DNA from: Brachycybe producta | Lineage: Eukaryota; Arthropoda; Diplopoda; Playtdesmida; Andrognathidae | Assembly: GCA_036925085.1 (NCBI GenBank) | Contig: JAUPFP010000002.1 | Location: 13,672,100-13,736,099 of the forward strand | Direction: 5' to 3' | Length of the DNA stretch: 64,000 bases | Shown: piece by piece, positions 12,056 to 25,300 of the stretch | Layout: each line of letters starts with the position of its first letter | Position numbering within the stretch: position 1 is the first letter of the stretch | Translations under genes and position numbers: made by a program | The notes under the pieces: model-generated | Database searches by the model: none | Told to the model about the DNA's origin: nothing | Seen by the model: the letters and a program-made list of their open reading frames with translations, nothing else

Positions 12056-13285
12056 CTCTATGTATCGGAACATGTGGTCGAAACCGACGAAGAAGATTCA
12101 GAAGATGAATTTTTTAGTAGTAACCCTTCGAGCGAAGACGAAAGTGATGCTGTTGGTAAGAAAGTAGACATTTGAAGAAATAAATCATAATAATTTTTCA
12201 AAAGTTCCTTTAAAAAGCGTCATTTTCGTGGTGTTTTTGTTTTCTTTCTTCTGACTCGTCACAGATTTCAAGGAACTGTCTTCGAATGCGATAAAAGTAA
12301 CTAATAAATCACATGATGAGACTAGAAAGGTTAAAGTTGCAAACAGGGGATGGGCTAATGCTATGGCCAAAGTTTTACGGGTGAATGAAGCGAAAGTGAC
12401 GGCGAAAAAGAAGTCCGTGATCCTTGCTAAGGGAAAAACAGACGAAGAAGTAGCTAAAAAGAAGAGGAAACAAGAAGAAGAGGAGAGAATCAAAAGAACG
12501 GGATTCGAAATTGTTGCGCAAGATGGGAAAGACGGAGAAGAAAAATCGAAGTCGGATCCAAATGACGAAACGAAGGAAACAGAGAAAGAGAAAACCAGGA
12601 AGGAAATAATCAGAGAAATCGCTGAGAAACGATTGCAGGTTGTTTCATAATCGATTTGCTTTTGCTTTTTATTTTTATTAGAAACTAATTTCAAGTATCT
12701 TTACAGAAACGGAAATGGAAAGAATATGGACGAGTGAAACCGGATATAACAGCTCGAGAGAAAGAAAAGTTATTTCAGAGAGTTGCCACGGCGTAAGTTT
12801 AAAAGGTTTTTTGCTCGCTCGTTTGAGTCGTATTCATATATTTTTGTTTTTGTTTTTTTATTTGAAAGGGGAGTCGTACAGTTGTTTAATGTGGTTAAAC
12901 AGCGACAATCAAACATAAAAAGCAGTTTACAGAAGGCCGGAAGTTCTGAAGTGAACCGAGAAAAAGTTATGAAATCAATGACCAAAGGAGACTTTTTGGA
13001 TGCTCTGAAAAATGTCAAGTGTGTGGAAGTTCCGAAGGCAAAGCAACAAAAAGAGAGAATGGTAAGAAAGGTTTTTTTATCGATTTGTCTTGGAACTTAT
13101 ATTGGTTATTTTTTCGAAAAAAGATGAAAGATATTGAAGCTACGGAGAAACCAGCATGGAATGTACTCAGCGACAACTACATGATGGGGGCTAAAATGAA
13201 AGATTGGGGTAAGAAATCGGAATCGGATGACGACGCTGCTCCAAAAAACGTTTTGGACAGTGGCGATGAGTCAAGCGATAATTAA
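12047..13285 (+). CDS. RRP15: RRP15-like ribosomal RNA processing protein
   Basis: Nucleolar factor for pre-60S ribosomal subunit maturation (27S pre-rRNA processing in yeast). Coding exons: 12047-12155, 12265-12638, 12707-12792, 12869-13061, 13124-13285; 307 aa, phases 1-0-2-0. The Rrp15p domain spans about residues 60-250. It opens with RGWANAMAKVL and continues through GRVKPDITAREKEKLFQRVA, then GVVQLFNVVKQRQ and a KGDFLDALK segment; all match animal RRP15 in order. The N-terminus is acidic (residues 12-36) and the middle strongly Lys/Glu-rich, probably helical. The C-terminal tail after the domain (AWNVLSDNYMMGAKMKDWG, then acidic) is common in RRP15. The start codon sits inside AAGATGGCGGC, a YY1-type sequence usual at housekeeping starts. 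WDR43, another nucleolar factor, follows on the same strand 1.2 kb downstream. Confidence 0.93.
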
Positions 13286-14498
13286 AATTTGTAGTTGTTT
13301 TAATCGACGAGTTGTCTCTTTTTTTTATTGTTCATGAAGTTTATTATATAAAAAATCACTAAACGAAAATAACTAATTTATAAGAATTACTATGGTTGAA
13401 AACAAAATGTACAATGGCAGAGAATAGACCAATTTTTGACATGGAGGCATGTTTCTGAAGCTATGTTTTTGTTGTACTAATATGGCGGAGTTTCATACTG
13501 ATTAATGCGTGAATAAGCCATATTGGATTTATCGTGTGCGTTCGTATTTTATAGATTTTATGCCACAATGTGTGCTTCAAATTAGTGCAGGATGTTATTA
13601 GCTGTTTATACTTTTTTATATTTTAGAATTTATTATATTGTCAATACGTCTTTTAAGAAAGTAATCAACGGTCCAAATTCCAGAAAATTCAGCGTAGAAA
13701 AACCCAGTTCAACTGCAATCAATAAAACAGGCGTTGGCACACACACACAATAGAGCAGCGATTATCCGAACTACGTGATTTTAAAGTAGATAATATTTTT
13801 TATACAGTACAGTAAATGTTTTCCTTATAACCGGTGGTCGTTCGGATAATCGATGTTATACTAGTATAATAGGATAATAAGAGACGGTGACGACCTGCTT
13901 CATCTTCAGAAGAAGCCTGATGTCATTGGGATTGACGGAAAATATTCATTGTACAAGATTGCTTCATTTAATATAATAAAAAAAAGGATAATAAAAAATG
14001 CCTTTTTGTTTAAACTGTCGAGGACATTTAATATCATCCCTTTTCTATCCGACTAAATGCCACAATCCTAAATTTCACGTCGACCCCTCTGACGTCACAA
14101 ACTTTTTGTTAAGACGAGGAAGGTCACGACTCACGAAGGTGTGCATGATTTTCTTCTAAGTCATTCCCCAATTACTTGTTTGAATAGAGCGCCGTTGTTG
14201 ACTTTTATATACCGATAGTAGCGCAACCTAGTGTTCATTCCTTTAATACATGTGCGTTGCGAAGAAACGGTCATTTCTTCAGGTTTCTGTAATATTTTAA
14301 GTGTAAAAATGTTGTTTGAAATGTTTTTTATCGCGTTGAAACCGAAGTTATTTCTAACCTAAGAGGAGTTTCGAGTTGTTTTGAACGTACTATCCGCGTT
14401 TGTAAGGCGCAGTTTAGCTTTTGCGGCGCGTGTTTTCTCTTCTCCCCACGTGGCTGACTGAGAAGGCTCCTCCATTGGCTTTTTAATAGAAATCACAA
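13286..14498. other. Intergenic DNA between RRP15 and WDR43
   Basis: No coding exon seen. A short inverted repeat built on GATTATCCGAAC lies at about 13750-13875 (listed separately). The last 300 bases are less AT-rich and likely hold the WDR43 promoter and 5' UTR. Confidence 0.55.
13750..13875. repeat. Short palindrome with TTATCCGAAC arms (pogo/Tigger-like)
   Basis: AGCGATTATCCGAACTACG (about 13754) faces GGTCGTTCGGATAATCGAT (about 13835) across about 60 bases. Arms reading TTATCCGRAC are typical of pogo/Tigger-type non-autonomous elements. One copy, internally deleted if so. Confidence 0.5.
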
Positions 14499-17400
14499 AT
14501 GGCGGCGGCGGCTACAACGAGAGGAACCAGAGCGAAGGCATCGTGGATCGCATCGAAGAGACCTCTAGAATTCTCACGCGATGCTCGATATTTAGCTTAT
14601 TCGGGACCAGATGGTCGACTGAAGATATGGGAGACTTCAACTGGAATTTTGAGACAAGAATATACTCCAAGTTCGCATCTTTCTGCCATGTGCACATGTT
14701 TGGCTTGGGATCCAACCAGCAATATCGAGACGACCACCGTCGAGATGCCGGTCACTTTTATTTTCTAGAAATTATTTATTCTGGGGATGGGGCCAACTTT
14801 TTGGAATTTATTGATTTATAATTTTAAAAAATACATAATATGTTTGTCAAATTTTTTTTAATGAATGTGAAATCTCTGCAAGAACTTACGTCTTAAGAAA
14901 TCTTAATGAAAAAACTTGCAAAAATTCATGGAAATCAGTAGTAAACTCACAGACATTTATATATTTTTGCAGAAAACTTGTCAAAACAATTAAATTCTAT
15001 AAAATTTTTTTTATTAAACTTGAAGTTTAAAGAAGCTGCTCAAATGCACCGAAATGTGGAGAAAACGTGAAGATATTCAAACAGAACTGTAAGGAACTGA
15101 CAGAATTGTAGAAAAACCTGCTGAAACCTAGTAAATATTGACACTAAACTGCAGATAATTTGAAGTTTTCTTAAAAAAATATGCTTAAATCTACGCAATT
15201 CTACAGAAAACCTGCAAAAATTTGCGTTTTACTGCTATAAGAATTAGTAGAAACTTCTAGAGTTGTGAAAACTTAAAAAGATATTCACGTAATTGCAGCA
15301 AACATGCAGAAATTTACTCGCGATTCCAATAAGCCTTTGCCCTTAAGTTTCCAAATGAAAGAAAACTGTTGAATTATATTTGTTTTTCGTTTGTAGATTA
15401 CAAAGAGTAAAGCAAAACGACGAAAGTCGTCTGCCGTCGAAATAACGACACAGAATTTGGACCTTTTAGCATTGGGGACATTAAAAGGAAACATTTTGCT
15501 TTACAGCGTAACAAAAGGAGACCTCCAGAGTGAAATGGTTTGAATTTATATTTAAACAGTTAAGTTCATTACCAAATGACCGATCTGTTTTTTTGTTGTT
15601 GTTTTCTTCGTAGACTGGCGGCCATTCTGATGCTGTGAACTGCATCTGTTGGAACACGGTCGACGACAGTCTTTTTAGTTGTTCCGAAGATTGCCACATT
15701 ATCGAGTGGAGTTTGTCGAAAGGAAATGTGAAAAGGTTCGAACAGAAAGCGAATTTGATCTTCTTCCGATCATCGAAGCAAAGCAACCGACTTTGGACTG
15801 ACTGGTTTTTTCTTTCTAATTCGTTTTTTTTTTTGCAGCAAATGGAAAGCGAATGTTGGAAGTGTTTGTAGTTTGGCAATTTTACCAGACGGAAAGACTT
15901 TATTGTCTGCCGGCAAGACGATACAGTGGTGGGATCTCGAAACGAAGAGAATTCTTAAAGTTTGCATCTCTCGATACATAACCCACGTGTTATTTTACAA
16001 AATAACGGATGTTTTCTCGTTCGTTTTTCGCAAATTTAGACGTTTTCGGGACATGTATCGAACGTTTTACAGTTAAAAGTCATCTCGTTTCGAGACGAAC
16101 CGCCTGAGAACGGTTATTTCGTATCGGCAGCCAATGGAGATCGTCTCATCAGTGCCTGGTATCTATTTCAACGATCCGCTTTTTAATCGGCTTTGTTTTC
16201 TAATCGTTTATGATGTTTTTTCTATTTGCAGGCAGTTTAAAAGTCCTGATAAAAACTCTTTGGCTTCGTTTACGTTAACGGACGAACCGGTTGCAATCGA
16301 TGTTTCTAAATTAACTTCAAGAAGCGAAGTAAATGTCGTAATTTAAAAAAATATTGTTGTGAAAAATGCCTTTTCTTGTTCGTTTACTCTTCTAGTTTCG
16401 ATCTAGTTTGGAAGTTTTTTTGTAACTTGATCGAAACTAGATTCGTAAACGTTTTGTTGCACCTCCAATACCCGAAGGAACCTCTGAGATGCTCCGAAGT
16501 TGCGATTTTGAGTCTGTTATGTTATTTTTTTTTTCAGAAAGTGATTCTTGCCGCTTTGACGAAAGGAGGTGTCCTACACTTATTCGAACATCAGTTGAAC
16601 GGGTAAATTTCGTTCTTTCAGAAGGGTTGCACTGAATTCTAACATTTTTTGGTTGTTTAGTAAATGTCGGAAGCCGTTGAAACCAAAAGTGACGCTACAG
16701 ATCGGAACGTCGGGTAATGCCGAAACGTCGAGACCGGTTCCGGTTCTCTCAACAAAGATTTGTGGCGACGGAAACGATAAGGACGTCATTTTTGCTTACG
16801 GAGACTTCCTTAAAGTTGGATTCGAAAAGATGGTCCGTTTTTTGTGTTTGTGACGAAAGGATTTAACGTTTCCAAGTATAATTTGACTTCTTAATGGTTT
16901 TTTTTTATATCTAGAAATGTGACTCGTTGGCTGAAAACATGTGTCTCGTCAGAGATTTACATTCGTCGGTGAATAAAGATGGTCGAAAGAGTGCTACAAA
17001 GGTACAAAAGTGTAATTACGAGGGGTTTTTTTAAAGTTACAGTAATTCGATAACTCATCTAGTTTCTAAAACACTTTCGATTTCTACCTGGTATTGCTTT
17101 TGAAACATAGAACAATTAAGTGTTTCAGTTAAAAGTGGTTTGAAACTCACTTTATATTTTGAAATATTTCGTTTTTTGTGAAGGTCATGACACCAAACGT
17201 TCCAAACGATGCTAAAGTTTTAGCACCAGGACATTTGGTTAGCAGTCGACCGACGCAACAAGAAACGTCGTCACCACAGAAACGAAAGTTAGAAGATGGC
17301 GAGGAAGTGAAAACCCAGCGTCAGCTTCCGATGGAAGATCGATTGAGCGCTCTCAGTCTGGATCTTCCCGGTCGCACGGACGGAAGTGTAAAGCTTAGCC

Positions 17401-19038
17401 TGGACAATGTTGCACATCTCTTAGTTCAAGGCTTACACGGACAAGACGAAAACATATTGAATGTGAGGTTTCCCAATTCGTCGAAGTTGAGAACGGAAAT
17501 GATTTTTTTTTTGTTTTTAGAAAGTATTCGAGGTATTCGATCGAGATGTTATCGATAAGACGGTGAGTCGACTTCCGGCCGAAGTTGTGGTCGTCATCTT
17601 GAAGGAATTACACCAAAGGATTCACGTAAAACCAGATCGGTAATTGTTTGAGGGGAAGTTGTTATAGATTTCAGTCGAAAGCAGAGTTCGAAGGTCGTTT
17701 TACCTTTAAAACGATTTTAACGAGATTTTTTTCCTTTTCGATTCGAAGGAGTTTAGCTCATTTATGTTGGGTCCGTTCGATATTGACACATCACACGTCG
17801 TATCTCAGCACGGTTTGTTCTATTCGTACTTTCGATTTTCTCATGAGGAAACACTTCGGTCTAATCTCTTTATTGTTTTGGTTTTGAAGTGTTCGACGTT
17901 AGACACGATTCTCGGGCCGTTGTATCAACTTTTTGACTCGCGAATAACATTATTCGAAAAAATGAGTCGGCTCAAAGGTAGAATGGACCTAGTAATGACA
18001 CAGGTTAGTATTTTATTCATGTTCTGTTTTTATTGAATTGGTGATCTAAAACTCTTTAAAATTTTGTTAATCTCTTTGTAGCTGGACACACAAAGGGAAT
18101 TTTCGGCTGGAGCATCGATGAACGCGTTGTGTGTCTACCAAGATGGTATTTATCAACGAACATACAAGTTAAACGATCTTTTTTTCTTCCCGCAATTATT
18201 GAGTTCGTTCGTTTCTTCTTCAGAATCATCCGACGAAGCGGATTCGTATATCGACGATCTGTTACCTAGCCACTCTGAGTCGGAGGTCAGTTTCAATCGA
18301 AGGATTAATTTTAAAAGGTTTATACTAAAACACGGAACGCGCGGAAAAGCATTTAATGGCAAAAAAAAACATTTTAATAAATGTGGAAAAGAGCGGAAAC
18401 ATGTGCATAATTGCATGGAAGCGAGCCTGTGGGTGGCGGGGGGGGGGGGGGGGGGGAGTCACAAGAAAGCCAAGATTCCATATGCAGAAAATGTAGACTG
18501 AAAATAGAACAATACAATTTCAATTGTTTCTTCTTGCATTTCTAATATTTATTTTCTGCGCGTGGAATTTCGGCCTAAGAAATGGTTCACACATGTAGAA
18601 AAAATGCGACTGAAAACGGAATTCCATTGAATTTATCTGGTGGAACGTAGGCTTATAACAACTTAACGACGTGGTTGAAATGTTTTATGATGTAATGTGT
18701 GAGAATGCTTAAACGCGAACGAAAGCAGAAAACTATCCAGGTGTAACAATGGATTTCACTCTCGTTTACCATGGGAGGTTTTTCTTTCGTCTTTCTCCTT
18801 ATAAATGTTTTTCTGCATGACTCATTTGTGTTTGTTTATTCCAAGCGTATTTAAATGGTTTTCCGTGTTTTAGTCTAACCCAGTTCAAAAATCGGCGATC
18901 GTTCATAAACATTGTTTTATCTATTATTTGAAGGCGGACAATTGGGACGAATTTTCTGAACCAGAAGACATGGAATTAGACGAGAATGCAGAAAAAAACA
19001 TTGAAGATGGTGATGAATCCAACAACGATTCAAATTGA
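14499..19038 (+). CDS. WDR43: WDR43 / UTP5, small-subunit processome WD-repeat protein
   Basis: Component of the t-UTP/UtpA subcomplex of the small-subunit processome, linking rDNA transcription to 18S pre-rRNA processing in the nucleolus. Sixteen coding exons: 14499-14750, 15397-15537, 15614-15735, 15839-15959, 16040-16158, 16232-16328, 16538-16602, 16661-16832, 16915-17001, 17184-17462, 17521-17639, 17749-17812, 17890-18003, 18082-18145, 18224-18285, 18934-19038; 660 aa, close to the vertebrate length (about 680). WD repeats fill about residues 15-370: [59 protein letters not shown], then [14 protein letters not shown] linker with DAKVLAPG precedes a Utp12 domain (about 465-584, ending MDLVMTQ). 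An acidic tail follows ([12 protein letters not shown]). Exon 1 uses an atypical donor (GTCACT), but the joined frame matches the family. The 646-nt intron 1 has a repetitive texture (separate entry). Confidence 0.95.
14860..15330. repeat. Degenerate TTGCAGAAAAC repeats in WDR43 intron 1
   Basis: Loose repetition of ACTTGCAAAAATTC, TTTTGCAGAAAACTTG, AGAAAACCTGCAAAAA and AACATGCAGAAATTTAC, about every 50-130 bases. The same texture occurs in a nidogen intron at about 60465-60680. It looks like an old, diverged tandem array. Confidence 0.4.
17035..17135. repeat. Degenerate family A right arm in WDR43 intron 9
   Basis: AACTCATCTAGTTTCTAAAACACTTTC and its outer continuation are recognisable; the left arm is missing. 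The host intron (17002-17183) is among the longer ones of the gene. Confidence 0.5.
18437..18456. repeat. Poly-G run in WDR43 intron 15
   Basis: A guanine run of about 17 bases inside the 648-nt intron between exons 15 and 16. The open frame across it is intronic. Confidence 0.8.
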
Positions 19039-19346
19039 AAGGTTTTTTAAAATGCCGTTAAGTTGACTTGAGTGTACTTTCTATAAAAAGGGGGAGGAAG
19101 AGAAAAACAAGTTTTCACGGTGTTGATTTGATTCTTCTTTATTTTTGTAAACTTTTTCGCATTCTTTTGTTTTTTTGTCTTTTTCGTTTTGAAAAAAAAA
19201 AAAAACAAGAAAGTAAAGGAAATAAATTTCCTTTCAGAAGTAACTTTTTTAAAAAGTATTTTAATTAAGTAAAAATCAAAAGGCGGAAAGAAATTGGAAG
19301 TTTTTTCTTTAAAAGTTTTTAACAAAATGGAACAAAAAAGTGTAAG
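19039..19346. other. Shared 3' region of WDR43 and WDHD1
   Basis: Only 308 bases separate the WDR43 stop from the WDHD1 stop on the other strand, so the 3' UTRs almost certainly abut or overlap. AATAAA near 19221 is a candidate poly(A) signal for WDR43. TTTTTATT/TTTAATT-rich stretches serve the minus strand less clearly. Confidence 0.5.
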
Positions 19347-22300
19347 TTATTCTTGAAATGCGAATGCTTTTAGTTTCGAAGATACTTTCAATTGTTTTAA
19401 TTTTGTGCCGACGTTCGATTCTTCCGAACTTCGCTTCCTTTTTTCGTTCTGGGAGTTTTCTTCGTTGCTTTCGGCCATTTCCTTCGCCTTAGTAATCCAC
19501 ATCTACAATTAAAAAAAAAAGGCTCAAACTGGTTTTAAAGTGTAAACGACTTTCAAACTCTGATTATTCCGTCTTTTGGGTGCAAAATGAAGAGATACTT
19601 GAAAGTGTTTTACACACTTGAACGGTAATTCGCTCACCTAAAGGGTATTTTGATGTTGGTATCTTTCAAGAATAAGCTGTTTTCTGTGAATTTGAAAACG
19701 ATCCAACTTTAAGTAGCAAATTTTGTCTATAGAAAGTTTATTTTGAAAGATATATATATCAACATGAAAATAACCCATTAAACGATTGAGCTACAATTCT
19801 AGTTTCTAAGACGCTTTCAACTTCTCCTTAGTGTTGCTCTTCCGAAACGCAGAATAACGAGAAAGTTAAAAAAATCGACTGTTTGTATAAAATCTTTAAA
19901 AAGACAAAACCTCTTTCTCTTCCTTTTCTAAACTCTTAAACGTCTTTACTCCCAAAAGAGCGATCTTTGAATCATCTAGATCGGGATTGTCGGCTTTCAA
20001 GATCTTTCGATTCGCATCCATCCAAAGGTGAACGCCGGACTTTTGCGTTTGCGGAGCTTTCGATACTGATGGCGACGATTCGATCGGTGTTTTTGGATTG
20101 TTGTTTAATTGTAACTGTGTTTGTTTTGATCCCTGTTGAATCGGACGTAATTAACATCGATTCTTTTCTAATCTTCACACATTTTTTTAACCTTAACGGT
20201 CGACGTTTTAGTTTGCGGTACATTTTTCATTGTTGTTTTATCAACTGTAGTTTTGCTTTTCAGGTTGTCGAGTTTGTGGATTCCCCGTATTTCTTTGTCA
20301 TCGCTTTGACTCGGTGTCGTTGTCGAAACCTGTGTTCGAAATATACGTTACTTGAGGATACGTTATCTTGAGTTTTCAGAGGAAAATCGTTTCGTTCGTT
20401 TTTGAACGTGGTACAGACAAAAACGCGTTTTCAAAGCAACTTTTGAAAGTATTTAATTGTTTAATCAGAACTAGACGAGTAAACGACGTTTCATAAATAA
20501 TTATGATGACGATATGTTTTAAATTTAATTTATTTAATTGGTTATCTTAAAAATTATGTATGAACAATTCGCTTACTCTTCTAGTTTCTAATAATTTCTT
20601 CTGTACCAAGTTGAAAAGTGAACTTAAGATGGTTTTAAAGTGTAAATGACCCTCAAAAAAACTTGATTATTCTGTTTTTCTGGTGGAAAATGAAGAGAAA
20701 CTAGAAAGTGTTTTAGAAAGTAGAAGGGTAGTATCTCTGAAGATACTTTTATGTTGACATCTTTCAAAATAAACTATGTTTAGTTTGAATTAGCTTAAGA
20801 ACAAATGACATTTTCTACATAAAAGTTTACTTTGAAAGATGTCAACCTGAAAATACTAGCAAGTGATTCAACTACCCTTCTAGTTTCTAAAACACTTTCA
20901 ATTTCTTCTTCGTATTGCTCTTCTGAAACAGAATAACCACGAGTTAATATAAAACTAGCTGTTTGTGAAATATCATCAAATTAACCCAACTCTGAACGGA
21001 TTTCTTCTTTGAGTTGTTTCGACAATCGTTGTTGCGGATTCAGTTCGTTGGCTCGCGACTGACACCAGACTAGAATTCCCAACCTCTGTCTCTTCGTACG
21101 TTTGACTCTCTTCTGTGACTTCCGCTTCGTCGTCTCGTGTTTGTCTTTCTGGTCTTCTAAAAACAAAAAAATCAACGTATTAAGCTTTCGAGATCCGGTA
21201 CGTTTGATAATTTTTTCTTAGTTCAAAACCTATTTGTTTGTCTTGTATTAGTAACGGGTTCTAAACTCGGTTCTCGTTGTTCGTTTTCAGCTTCCATTTT
21301 AAGGTAAGCGACTTCTCCGAGTCTGTCTGCCAATTGGAGACGTTTCAATTGAGTCGCATATTTGATTGCCAACTGGACGGCGTGAGATGAATCCATCATG
21401 AGGCAAATTTCAAACGATCGGAACTCGTGTCCACTCCGACAGGACAACTGCAACAAAACAAAACTCCAAATGATGCCACGATTTAGGATCTTTTTCAAAC
21501 AAACTGCCGTACGGCAAACTGTTTCATTAGAGACTCTTTCATTGTTCTCTTTGCTCTTTCCATCGAAGTTGTCTCCACTTCATATCCAAGGTTGTCCAGA
21601 TGCGAAAAAGTGTCCAGAAGAAAGTTGTGACGCCAAAACGCCTCCTACAAAACATTTATAAATGTAAATTAATGGATTGTTCTTCTCGTGGCCGACGATT
21701 TAGTTCTCGTTTTACTTCGTGTTGACCCTTCTCTGATGATAGTTCACAAAGAGGAAGTTGGAACGGAAGAACGGCGACTGTTGGATGTGGCAAAGTGGCA
21801 GGAAACTTCGCACCTTTGCACGGGATACAACGGATTTGTTGCTGGCTCTCGCTTAATCCGACGGCAAAATAATGATCGGATTTTCCTTTCACCTGATTAA
21901 AAATACAAAAAGCGTGGAATTAGCTACGCAATTGCATAAAAGCGACCATAGACCTACTTGTGCTTTTGTGTCTGCTATTTGGATCCACCCGTGACCGCTG
22001 GATCTAGAGAGCAATCGAACGATTCCTCTCGAATCGGTCGTACACGGAGCTCCTTCGTCGGTGAAACTGAAGCCGAGAACCGGCTTTAAGACGTTTTACG
22101 AATATCTGATTTTCAAACTCGACTATTCCGTCTTTCAGAAAAGCAAACTTACAAGAAACTAGGATATGTTCTAAGTTCACATTCTAATTTCTCTTCATTT
22201 TGCACCCGAAAGACGGAGTAATCAGAGTTCGAGGGGCGTTTACTCTTTATAACCAGCATAAGTTAAAACAAAAGGTTGCATCATTTTTACCCTAGCCAAG

Positions 22301-25300
22301 TCAAGGTGGATTTGGCGCTCAACGGAAGATCGTGACAGATGACCTCGGCTTTAGATCGAGACACTTTTACGATCATAAGACCCAAACACTGATCTCCAGG
22401 GAAACCTGAACCCGGCGCCAAACACGAATACTCAACGAATTGATAATATCCGTTTTTGAAAGTTTATTCAACAGTAAACAGTTACCAATAGCTCGATGGT
22501 AAGCTACGAGAAGACGATCTTCGTTCGCAGCTAACGCAACAACTGGTCCCGGAATCGTAAAAATTTCACGTTGAACGCCACCGATCGTGATTAATCGAAG
22601 TTGGCGTTCGTCCGTTGCAACTGCAACCCAGTTCAGAGAGACTGCAATCGCCTAAATTCGTTTGAAAAAGAGATCATTGTGAAACGGGCAACATCTCGAC
22701 TGAAGTTTTTCTCAAAACCTGTATATTAACATCCTGCGGCATATCGATGGTCCATTCTTTACTGCTACTATCCCACGATGCAAAATGCATACAAACGAGT
22801 TTACTCGATACTTCAAATTGCGAAACACAAGCCAAAACGATCGCATTGTACGATAAATCAGCCATCGTGTGTCCGTAAGAATTATCTAAATGAAGAGAAT
22901 GATGAATGGAAGCATCGTGGAACTCAATATCGATCGAATTCTCCTCTTCGGTACTGTGGCTACGAATGATTCCAACCGAATTCCAAACCTTCAGAAGACG
23001 AGAGAGAGAGAAAACAAGAAAAACCGACTAATCGTTAAATATGTTCGGCATCTGGTTATCGTATCGCCTTTACCATAAACCTATGGCTGTAATATATTGG
23101 TGTCGATCCGGGTTGAAAAGCCTCTTGAGGTTCGGCTAATTTCGGACCTCGTGGTACGACGACTTCGGAAACTGCTGGCCCCGATTCCGTAACTTTAACT
23201 GGATTTTGAGCCACGGTGCCATCAGAGAAATCCTCTAGACCGACAGTCTCGGCTTTGATTTTCGAAATGGAGAAAGTGTTTTCGTCATCGTCGTCGTCGT
23301 TAACAAAGAGACCATCATCGGGAAACGTCGATTCGTCTAACTGTTTTTCGGTAACGGCTTCTGTAGCCTTGTTTTTACCTATTGGAATATCAGTTACGGA
23401 TCCTAAACGACCCTGAAATAGTAAAGAATCGGTTTTTTTTTTTGCTTTCACCAAGCTAACAGATTTTGATTCGTTTGGGTTAGATTTTATACTTGTACGT
23501 CACAGAAGACTATCTCGCCTTTTCCATTTGGATTCCATTCGACGCTACAGACAGAATAACTCTTATCTGATTTCTGTTTGTCTATACATTTCTTAGAGTT
23601 CATGTCCCAAGCGGCTATCGTTCCGTCGACGCATCCAGTCGCAAGATATTGTCCACATTTCGAGAACGCCACGACGTTGATCGACTACGAAAACACAAGT
23701 TTGAACCAACTTATAACCACCTGGTTGAAAGACTTCTTTTTTACCTCCTTGATGGATTCATCTTTGAGTACAAATGCTTCGTCCCAAGTGTCTCGCTTGT
23801 AGACCTTGATCGTATTCACAACCGGAACGGCCAAAACCTTCGAAAGAAACTAAAAGTGTACCAATCGCCTAAGATGGCTTTATAGATATTCATTTAGTTT
23901 TTCTCCCACAGCAGTGGTTGTTATGTTCTATAGAAGGTCTCTTCCCCCAACTCGTGGTTTTGAGAAAATGGTCAGGAGAAACATTACGGGAAAAAAATCA
24001 AAGTGTTTTAGAAACTAGAATAGTAGTTCAAACTGAACTATACAATTGTTTATTTTTTAAGATATTGTCATGAAAAAACATTTAACATAATCTTTTACCA
24101 TTCTAGTTTCGAAAACAATTTGAATTTTTTCTTTCGGAATGTTGTTTCCAAAAAAAAAAAAAAAAAGTTCGCTAGACGTTTTTCCGTCCGAATGTTACAA
24201 AATAAAAAAGTCTATAAAGCACAGCATTAGCCACCGCAGTGGCGCCATCCGAAGGAACAAAAGCAAAATAAATATCTATTCAGCCACCATAAGAGGACGT
24301 GAATGCCGCCCGATTATAAACACGACGCAAAGAAAAGAGAACGTAAAAAACACAAACCTTTCCCGTTACCGGTTGCCACGACATCCGGCATAAAACATTG
24401 GAAGAACTACAAAAAAAAACCCATAAACAGAAGCTCGTAAGATGTTCGAGAAAGCAGTTCTTTACCCATCTTACGATTAGATACAAACCTGAGTTCGTTA
24501 CTCGCTTTATAAACGGATGCCCAAGACTTAATACAATTTTGTTTTGCAATCTTCCAAATTCTAACAGATCCGTCGCAACTCGAAGATGCCTGAAATATTA
24601 CAAGAAAATCAATTAAAATAAAATACGTTTCTCCCTTTTCTATCTCTCTCTCTCTAAACGTTGTCATCATTTACCGCATATTCCAAAGATGGATCGAGAG
24701 CAACACTGAGAATCGGAGCATCGTGTCCGAGAAAAACCTTAAAATCTTTACTGTACGTATCGACCAATTTAACGGAAAAATCACTGAAAAACAGAAAAAA
24801 ATTGGATGATTAGTTTTTATTCAAAGGTCAGAGGTCTCGAATTTACCTGGAACCGACCAAGATACTCGTTCCTTCTTTATTGACGTCGACATGATTGATG
24901 ATGGCCGAAGAACGGGCTACGATGCCATCGGGTCCACTCTCGGGGAACGTGTAAGCGAGAACGCTGTTCGCGTCCGTTGATACGAAGAAGCGGTTCTTCT
25001 ACGATACATACGAGACGAGAAATATCAGAGTTAAAGCATGATATTCTTGTTATTCATCGATTTATCCAGCTGTGTGACGTCATTGTCATACTATTTCCAT
25101 ATTAGTGTCATTACACAGGTGAATAAATCGATGACTTAACGGAATGTGCAGATATTACTTCATTCTTTAGAAACAGAAACTAGATGAGTAAACGGAAGTA
25201 GATGAAATCTTTAAAATTAAACTTTTTATAGCAGTTTCAAACTGTTGTTGTTGATGATTAAAAATGAAACATTTAATCTCGTTTCATAGAGAAAGTTTCT

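Noticed and set aside
22050..22090. WDHD1 exon 13 starting at KPVLGF
   Set aside because: The acceptor CTTCAG before 22066 closes the phase and restores WLGFTDEGAP, as in other WDHD1 proteins.
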